From the NCBI GenBank assembly GCA_015680685.1, contig MNCI01036774.1, forward strand, positions 556,995 to 620,994: a stretch of DNA of 64,000 nucleotides, read 5' to 3'. The position numbers were made by a program, and so were the translations under genes. Below the pieces are notes generated by a model. The model worked only from the letters and a program-made list of their open reading frames with translations. It was not told the origin of the DNA and did no database searches. Numbering within the stretch: the stretch's first letter is position 1; each line of letters begins with the position of its first letter. Below, piece after piece: positions 57,466-64,000 of the stretch. Source of the DNA: Gnetum montanum. Lineage: Eukaryota; Streptophyta; Gnetopsida; Gnetales; Gnetaceae.

Positions 57466-57616
57466 AAAAAAGTCTAGAGGTGTACAAAGATTCTACCCTT
57501 CGAGTGTGAATGTACCCAATTTCGGGAACCATATAAAATTTGGTGTATTCGTGTGGTTGATGTAATTTTTAATTGGGGAACTTATTCAACACCTTGTTTT
57601 CTAAGTTCTCGATCCT

Positions 57617-58300
57617 TAGAAGAGCTGTGGATTGAAGAATTCTTAGAAGAGATAGGATGTTGAACATAGTATCCATAAGGATTAGGTTATCAATATGGAT
57701 ACTATTATCTTAGTGGTGGCATTCCCCATGCTTGTGGTTGTTGCCATTATTCTTGGTATTACTCTTGCGATTGAGGTAAGCCCCACTTGGATAGTACATT
57801 TGTTGGTAGGGATATTAGAAATTACTCTATGGATAAGGTAACTATCTAGGCATTTGTTTTTTGAGAAATTTTAGATTAAGTACATATGTCATAGACTCTT
57901 TTAAGTGGGCCATAATAGGGAAACATCCCTTAGGATGTTCATATTTGCATACTTTGCATCATTCATCATCCTCTAAATTGGAGTTTGTTAAGTTTTCTAC
58001 TATAGCAAATTTTTCTTTATTCCTATAGTTCTCTCATCCATTGTCTCTTCTTTATTCTTGTCTTTGCTTCAATTTAGGCCTTTCTCAGTCATTTCCACTA
58101 CTTTCTTCAATGTTGTAGCAAATTTCTCATCCACGGAATCCCACATTTTCTATACCTTGGTTGCAATGTCTTTAACCAATTTCTGAATTAGTATAGTCTT
58201 GAATTAGATTGTATCTTTTGAAGTTTCCTCTTCTTGTAACTCACATATTCTTACACTTTTTTTTATCGTTGGATCTCTATTATACTATTTTTTATATTTT
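57617..58300 (-). pseudogene. Athila-like gag relic, element D
   Basis: On the - strand CKVCKYEHPKGCFPIMAHLK and ESMTYVLN near 57880-57965 match the knuckle and flank of G1 gag (CEICQYDHPKGCCPVISHLQ), all four ligands kept. Text on either side is collinear with G1 gag. It is older than G1 and G2 by its divergence. Confidence 0.65.
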
Positions 58301-58452
58301 GTTAACATTTACATCATTTTGATGGAGAATATTTTATGAGATAATGTTGAGAACTACATTGCCCAATTTAGCTTTCAATGGTGATTGGAAGATAAAAGTT
58401 AAATTATTTATTTAAAAGGGAACTAGTGAGAAGAATGATGAAGAAAGGTGTT

Positions 58453-59293
58453 TGATGGGACATGATATTGCATGGGCCACGATATCATGTATGCGATATC
58501 ACGTCCTCACTGCGATATCGCGTACGTGATGTATCGTATGTGATATCGTAGTCCACTGCCATTTCTATAAATAAGAAGCAGCTCTCCCTTGTTTCTCACT
58601 CTAGATCTAGACCCTTAGCGAAACTCTAGCAGCTTTACCTCTCCAGAGATAGAATAATTTCCATGTGCTCGCAGTAGGAACTCCAAAGTGAATGGATCTT
58701 TATTCGAACAATTTTGTACCTGAACGCACAATTGTGTATGATAATTAAGAAGAACTGTTGGATAAACCTTGCAATGCATGGAATAGGCTAAATAGGAGTT
58801 TAATTATTTTTATTTATTGTTCATCCTTTAAATGCTTTATTATTCAATTAAATCTCTCTCAATCCTTCTCCCATAGTTAAGTGCATTTAGTATGACCGCT
58901 TTGAGCACGTGCGTTACGCTTGGTAATCCCAGCAACGAATAGTGTTTGGTAATCCTAGAAGGTTGCATTTGTTCAGGGTGTGAACGGTAAGTGGAAATGG
59001 ATACTGATGCTAGGTTAATTAAGACTTAGTTAGTTAAAGTTAGTTAATTAGTCTCTTCATCTTTTTCCTCATTAGCATAGGAGATAAAACATAAAAGACA
59101 TAAAAATCACATACCTTAGACTTGCTTAACCATACAACCGTGAAAAATACAAGTAAGTCTGGGAAGACAACGAACGATTAATCTTAAGTGTTGCATAAGG
59201 CATGTAGGCACTTAGTCTACGGAGTTCGACCGGATCATGCATGTAACGCTTGTATTCGTATGGTTGAGTGTAGGGATACCTTGCCACTCATCA
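58453..59293 (+). repeat. G2 5' LTR
   Basis: 841 bp, TGATGGGAC...CCACTCATCA. TATA box CTATAAATAAG at 58565-58575. Four GATATC palindromes at 58481, 58495, 58514 and 58542, against one or two in the G1 LTRs. Confidence 0.85.
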
Positions 59294-59294
59294 T

Positions 59295-59312
59295 TGGCGC
59301 CATTGTTGGGGA
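59295..59312 (+). promoter_or_regulatory. G2 primer-binding site, tRNA-Asp type
   Basis: TGGCGCCATTGTTGGGGA starts one base after the LTR and closely matches the plant tRNA-Asp complement. Confidence 0.88.
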
Positions 59313-59409
59313 CTAAGTTACTTGTGTGCTAATTAGAACATAGGAAATAATCCACATCGTTGGGAAGCTTAAACGAACCCTTAGGGTTAATTAAAAAAGA
59401 AATTATATA

Positions 59410-61440
59410 ATGGTTAATCAGCACACCGAATAAGACACAATGTCTTCTTCTTCAAAAAAAAGCACTTCACCACCTAGGGATCACATAAGAGATAGTCAGT
59501 GGTCTAACACACGTAACCTAGATCCACCAGTTCCTTAAGAGTATCGGGTAGTGTATACTCATCACGATGAGTATATATCCAATTTTACCTTTATCCTCCA
59601 TTAGGATGAACAATTGCGTTGGTGAGACTTGCAAGGTAACATAGTGTTACCCCCAGATCGGGCAGTCCCTAACATGCTCCTTCGTGCTCTTGCATAGATA
59701 GACATGACATAGCTATATGCTGAATACATTGTAGAAGATTATGACAGAAGGGATTACCATCCCATAGAAGCGCAACATCAATGGGACTTGCGGCAGGAGA
59801 GTTTCCACACATCATTGAAGGGCAAAGTCTCCCATAATGCTTCACTCGTCATAAGAGAAATTAAGGGTGACGAACCTATCTCAATAGGTCCTTCATGAAA
59901 TGATGTTCCCCATCCTAATGATAGTGAGGAGATGGGGTATCAGAACTTTTGCTCCACGATACAAAACCCTGGTTCTGATTCCCACAAACACCAAGTGTTC
60001 ATTGAGGGATCATAAGCACAAGATAAGGGTAAGCATTCTGATCGTCATCACGATCGGGGCTGTAGCCACCGAAGAGAAGGTAAGAAACATCGTCATGGTG
60101 ATGGTTCCCCTTATTCTTCCCCTTCATCACATTATTTACCCTCTCCTTCCAAGTCAGGATGTGATCACAAAGAGCATAATGGTAAGGATAAGGGTAAGCG
60201 AGATGAGAGACCTCAAAGAGAGAGTCAAGAGCAAGGATGAGGGCATTCTAGAGAGTCTAGGCATGGAAGAAGGGAAAGTAGGGAACCACGTAGGCATCAT
60301 AGATGTCATGAGAGAGATGATCATGATGAAACCCTACTAGCCACCTTAAGTATGTTAGACATTACGGAGGTTGTGAGGATACCTACAAGGCACCATAAAG
60401 ATAGTCGGATCAAGAGATTAGATATGAATAATAACCCACGCTTCTAAGGGGGATACAATGCTAATCCACAAAATCACTTATAGGCATTACATGATGCCTG
60501 TGCCTTGCAGAATATTGAAAAAAAGTGGCAAAAGTTAAAGTTATTTCCTAGGACACTCATAAAAGAAGCAGAGAGTTGGTATTGGTCCTTAGAGCTGGAA
60601 ACTATTAGGAGGTGGAGTACGATGCTAGAATTGTTTAACGATAAATACCAAATGTACTCTAGAGTGTCCAACTTGCGTAAATAGATCCAAGGATGGAAGC
60701 AGGGTACTAACAAAACCTTGGATGCTACCATGGGCTGATATTATGCATTGCTACATCGTTGCTCGGGCCATGGTTATGCACAACGGGATCAACTCTGCCA
60801 CCTCGTAGATGGGCTAAGATACGAAACTAGGAGAACCCTTGGGACATATGCCCAAGGGAGATTATCTGAACTTAGGTCCTATGAAATTCATCGATTGTTG
60901 GAGCAAGTAGCTAAAGAAGAAGGGGAGCTACGGAAAAGAGAAAGTGACGAAGAATATAACTGCGATCCTTCCCTCCAAAAGAAGGGAGTAAGATTCTGTG
61001 AGGAAGAGGATGAGTCAACACTTGAAGAGTTGGTGAATAGAAAAATCTTGTTGCTTCAAAAGCTAACAATTGAAGTGCCAGCTAAGGTAGATCAAATGTG
61101 GGAATCCTTAGACAATAGATTCAAAACTATTCTCAAAATTGTAGAAGAGTCTAAGGAGCGAAGTAGTGACCATGATAAGAAAAAGAGGAGAGATTCAAGC
61201 CATGCACGTGACAAGGGTAAGGGAAAAATGACTATTGCTGATGAGGTTGTGGATTCGGATACAGACAATGATGGTGGATGTGAGATCTTCCAATATGACA
61301 ATCCTAAAGGATGTTGCCCAATAATCTCACATCTACAAGAGTCTGGGTGCATGCACTCAACCCAAGGCTTAACAAATGGCAAGCACCCCAAAGGTTACCT
61401 TATCCCCAAGGTAACCCGAGGTAGTTCCACCAACTGTTAA
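59410..61440 (+). pseudogene. G2 gag
   Basis: The first ATG (59410) is closed after seven codons and a second (59440, MSSSSKKSTSPPRDHIRDSQ) after about 32. Then come a His/Arg-rich linker (near 60.0-60.3 kb), capsid core (MLELFNDKYQMYSRVSNLRK; LLHRCSGHGYAQRDQLCHLV) and an open 230-codon tail from 60748. The knuckle reads CEIFQYDNPKGC: one Cys and the His of the G1 version are replaced, so zinc binding should fail. Most stops look like CAA or TGG changed to TAA/TAG/TGA, as expected from methyl-cytosine decay. Confidence 0.85.
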
Positions 61441-61790
61441 CATATCATCCAAGTGGAACTCCACCACAACCTATCAGGCAACATTAGCAGTGAAAACACT
61501 CACAGTCATGGGGGATGCCACCGCCTAGACAACAATACCCTTACCGGCAACCAGACCCATATGGCTACTACGTGCAGCAGTCGGTTTCTCCAAGTGACTC
61601 TATGGGTCATGCAACCCCACAACATCACTACCAAGTTTAGAAGTATTTTAGGATTCCTTCTACTCCAGGAGACACACCACATGCATACCATCCTCTAAAT
61701 CCATCCACCACTCTTATGTCGGTAGTTCCACTACCACCTGCTCCAACGATGCAAGGGTAACTCCCCACTCAATCGTAGCAACATAATGCT

Positions 61791-62565
61791 ATGAGAGCTG
61801 TAAACCTTCAACCCACTGCTGGTTCTGAAAACTGTACAAAGAGAAGACCTTTCTTTAGATCCAAGAGTTCAAACAAGCTCTCACAACCACAAGCGGTTGA
61901 TTTTATGACCACTTCTCCAACAAATAAGGCTTCAGAGCTCCCTTCAAATCAACAAAAGAGCTCAACACACATGGTTATGTTAGCACATACCGTTACTGAC
62001 TGGATCAAGGTAGGCCACCTTCCCAGGAAACTCTCTAACCCTGGAAGTCCATTAATCTACCTCCAAGTTGCTGGGAACGAACCACATAAGGCTCTTCTTG
62101 ACAGGTTCCGAAGTCAACTTAATCTCTCAAGAAATGTATAAAGCCTAGAACCTGCCTCCACTTAAGAAGAGAAATATTCAACTAGAGCTGGCTGACCAGT
62201 CCATCACCATTCCCTTGGGATTCATGGAGGACATCGTTACCATAGTGTGTGGTTGGTCATACCTAGCTGATTTCTTGGTGATAGAAGTCAATAGTAACAA
62301 AGGAGACTTTCCAATTATAATGGGGAGGGCATGGCTTAACACCATTAATGCATGCCTAGGAATCCATGATATTTCCTTGGAAATATCTAAGGAAAATATT
62401 TATGGAAAGATTGAGAAGAAGAAAGTTCCATGCATCACATACAGTGACTCAGAGGGTGATGATATGGAGGAATGCTCAGCATTTCCTACATGTAATCGGT
62501 GTGCACTAGAGGATAACATACAAAGCTGCCTATATGTAGCAACCACACAACAAGAGAACACCTAG
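61791..62565 (+). pseudogene. G2 aspartic protease region, frameshifted at the active site
   Basis: An open stretch ends VAGNEPHKALLD, where the active-site Asp is present but a 2-base loss shifts the frame immediately after it. The second half is open from 62215 (VCGWSYLADFLVIEVNSNKG, DFPIIMGRAWLNTINACLGI), matching the flap and C-terminal strand of retropepsins of this lineage. This segment has no counterpart in G1. Confidence 0.75.
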
Positions 62566-62759
62566 TGGTTGATAGCTAATCAAGAGAGTAGCCCACCAAC
62601 ATGCATGGAACACACTGGGGGAATAACTCACGACCACAACGAAGGCATAGATACATTGGAGTATGAGCGCCGTCGACTTCCACCCCTTAACTTGAAAACA
62701 TCAATCGGGAGAAGTTGGACACTTCTAAAAAGTTCAAATAGATGTTAATTATTTTGGAT

Positions 62760-64000
62760 CTCTCCCTTTCCATTCAATCATGGGGGAGATGGCCACCTAT
62801 GCTGATCATTCGGGGTCCTCAGTTCTTTTAAGTTTTTGTTTTACACATTTTTTTGTATATTTTTGTTTTACAAATTTCTTTAAATTTTTTTATTTTTGTT
62901 TTACAACATCATTCATAATTTTTCTTTTATTTGTGTGTATGTGTGTGTCTTGTACATTTTGTTAAGTTTTTCTTTTATCGGTGACTGGGTATTTCTCAAG
63001 CTGAGGAAGGACTCAAGGATTGAAAAGGGTGTGACTTCAAGGGAACTTGATGCATTTTTTTGGCCATTCTCTTGGGTGCTTGGATGTTTTCTTCTTAAGT
63101 TTTCTTACCACTTTGACATTATCCAATTATTGGGAAGCTGAGCTAATAAAAATAACAAAGTCTTTGCATGGTGTGATTCTCACGCATAAACACATAAAAA
63201 AAATAGTGAGAATTCAAAGCACACCCCTTAGATGAAATAATCATTTGGGCTACAAGCATTGGTTATGGAACTAAAATAAACATGTTTTCTCTAACTAAGG
63301 CCCTTCTCGCTTCCTATTCTCTCCTCCGTTTCATCGGAATGGTGGTGGATTTTTGGGGGATGCATTCTTGTTACTTCAAGTGGATGGATTGGCCAACTGC
63401 ATTAATGCAAAGTCACTGGAAGTGGTTTGTTTGAGGCCAGACTTGGAATGGGATCTACTAAGTCACATTAATTATTAGAATACACAAGGGTCTGTACATC
63501 ACCTTGTTCTTGAGATTCCATTCCATTCTCTTCTTTCCATCATTTTTTCTCCATTGTTCACCTCATTGCAGGTTGTATCATTAGTGCATATTTTAGTTGA
63601 CGCATTGTTTTCTTTTTGGTAAATTCTTGTGGTTAAGACTTTAACTCTTGTTCCAAATGACATTCCTAGAGCCTACAGACTCTTTGAATGTGGGTTTGTC
63701 AGGGCATTAAAGGCATGAGCCTGCTTTGGGGAGGACCCACTGGCATTTCTATTTGGTACACCAGTTGAACTCTTTCCCTTAACATTTTTTCAATCCACTC
63801 TATTTTGTTCATTTCCATCTTGACATCCATTTCATCGATGTTATATTTGTCTCTTTGTCTCCATATTTCTTGTTCTTTATTCTTTCTCCATTCTATCTCT
63901 ACCGAAGGTTCGCTCTTAGTTATGGGGGTCTAGACCCAATTTTTTTGATTTTCTCCTAACCCCTACACCTTCGGTAGTCACCATGAATATATCTCCAGAC
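62760..64000 (+). other. G2 non-coding 3' region
   Basis: Starts with TCATGGGGGAGATGG (62778-62792), the second polypurine-like tract also seen in G1, then a T-rich stretch. A perfect 10-bp inverted repeat CTACCGAAGG / CCTTCGGTAG lies at 63899-63908 and 63968-63977. Short open frames here are not convincing genes. Confidence 0.7.

Larger units (their letters stand above)
53118..57616 (+). mobile_element. Copia-like element without pol (non-autonomous or deleted)
   Basis: Has a primer site, gag with an intact knuckle, polypurine tract (AAAAAGGGGGAGAT, 56209-56224) and a long 3' LTR, but no protease, integrase or RT motifs between 54.94 and 56.2 kb. The 5' and 3' LTRs share only their last ~140 bp as far as can be seen, so a mosaic of two elements cannot be excluded. 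Confidence 0.6.
56225..57616 (+). repeat. Copia-like 3' LTR
   Basis: Starts TATTGAAC after the polypurine tract (TG mutated to TA, or start a few bases on) and ends near GATCCTTA. It contains the 48-bp array at 56601-56792 and a ~113-bp triple repeat at 57160-57465. Confidence 0.6.
58453..64000 (+). mobile_element. Element G2: Athila-like Gypsy element, pol deleted, cut by window end
   Basis: Same family as G1 in LTR, primer site, gag and 3' region. 5' LTR, primer site, gag and protease are present. Then at about 62.75 kb the sequence passes directly to the region that in G1 follows integrase, so RT, RNase H and integrase are missing. By alignment with G1 the 3' LTR should start roughly 0.5 kb past the window end. 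Stops in gag and a frameshift in protease show it is dead by itself. Confidence 0.85.

Noticed and set aside
62780-63235. Phe-rich, membrane-like open frames
   Set aside because: They come from a T-rich non-coding stretch in the 3' region of G2; the matching stretch of G1 has no such frame.

Overview
The window looks like a piece of a large, repeat-rich land-plant nuclear genome, AT-rich, possibly a gymnosperm. The grounds are one host gene with two giant introns beside ordinary ~100-bp introns, and dense layers of decayed, nested plant retrotransposons (Copia, Athila-like Gypsy, LINEs, tRNA-derived SINE-like repeats). Species assignment is inference only. No bacterial, viral or CRISPR-type features were seen.

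Host gene: on the + strand, eight exons (2019-31702) join in frame to 235 codons and a stop. They encode the C-terminal part of a NOG1/Obg-type GTPase of the kind found in plant organelles. The 5' exons were not identified in the window. Five introns are 98-121 bp; the other two are about 17.5 kb (2244-19741) and 10.9 kb (20193-31121) and hold most of the mobile-element debris of the left half. A 144-bp tandem duplication spans the 3' splice site of the 17.5-kb intron, and a tRNA-like SINE sits against the 3' splice site of the 10.9-kb intron.

Left half (1-31.7 kb): three decayed copies of one LINE ORF1 family (1-1154, ~3340-3760, ~5540-6150); LINE reverse-transcriptase and endonuclease fragments; two tRNA-derived SINE-like families; a complete but broken Copia element on the - strand (12597-17444) with LTRs, primer-binding site, polypurine tract and a 5-bp target duplication, inserted into an older LINE endonuclease; a decayed - strand ORF resembling the putative plant transposon (PMD/env-like) domain (22.9-25.6 kb); and an assembly gap of 70 N bounded by poly-G runs (29039-29108).

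Right half (31.7-64 kb): intergenic retrotransposon layers. Element G1 (40245-48348, - strand) is an Athila-like Gypsy element with both LTRs, a 5-bp target duplication (ATTGG), a tRNA-Asp-type primer site, gag and RT/RNaseH/integrase, but no protease region. It was inserted into an older env-like ORF (38.5-40.2 plus 48.35-48.95 kb). Element G2 (58453 to beyond the window end, + strand) belongs to the same family and has gag and a broken protease, but lacks RT/RNaseH/integrase. Older relatives leave gag at 36.2-37.8 and 57.6-58.3 kb, LTRs at 37.9 and 49.0 kb and an env-like ORF at 50.2-52.9 kb. A pol-less Copia-like element lies at about 53.1-57.6 kb, and its 3' LTR carries a 48-bp tandem array.

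Functionally the only probable working gene is the GTPase; every mobile-element ORF seen is interrupted by stops or frameshifts. No clear new system emerged. The best leads are the splice-site duplication, the repeated env-like ORF family, the opposite deletions in G1 and G2, and the repeat arrays in LTR promoter regions.
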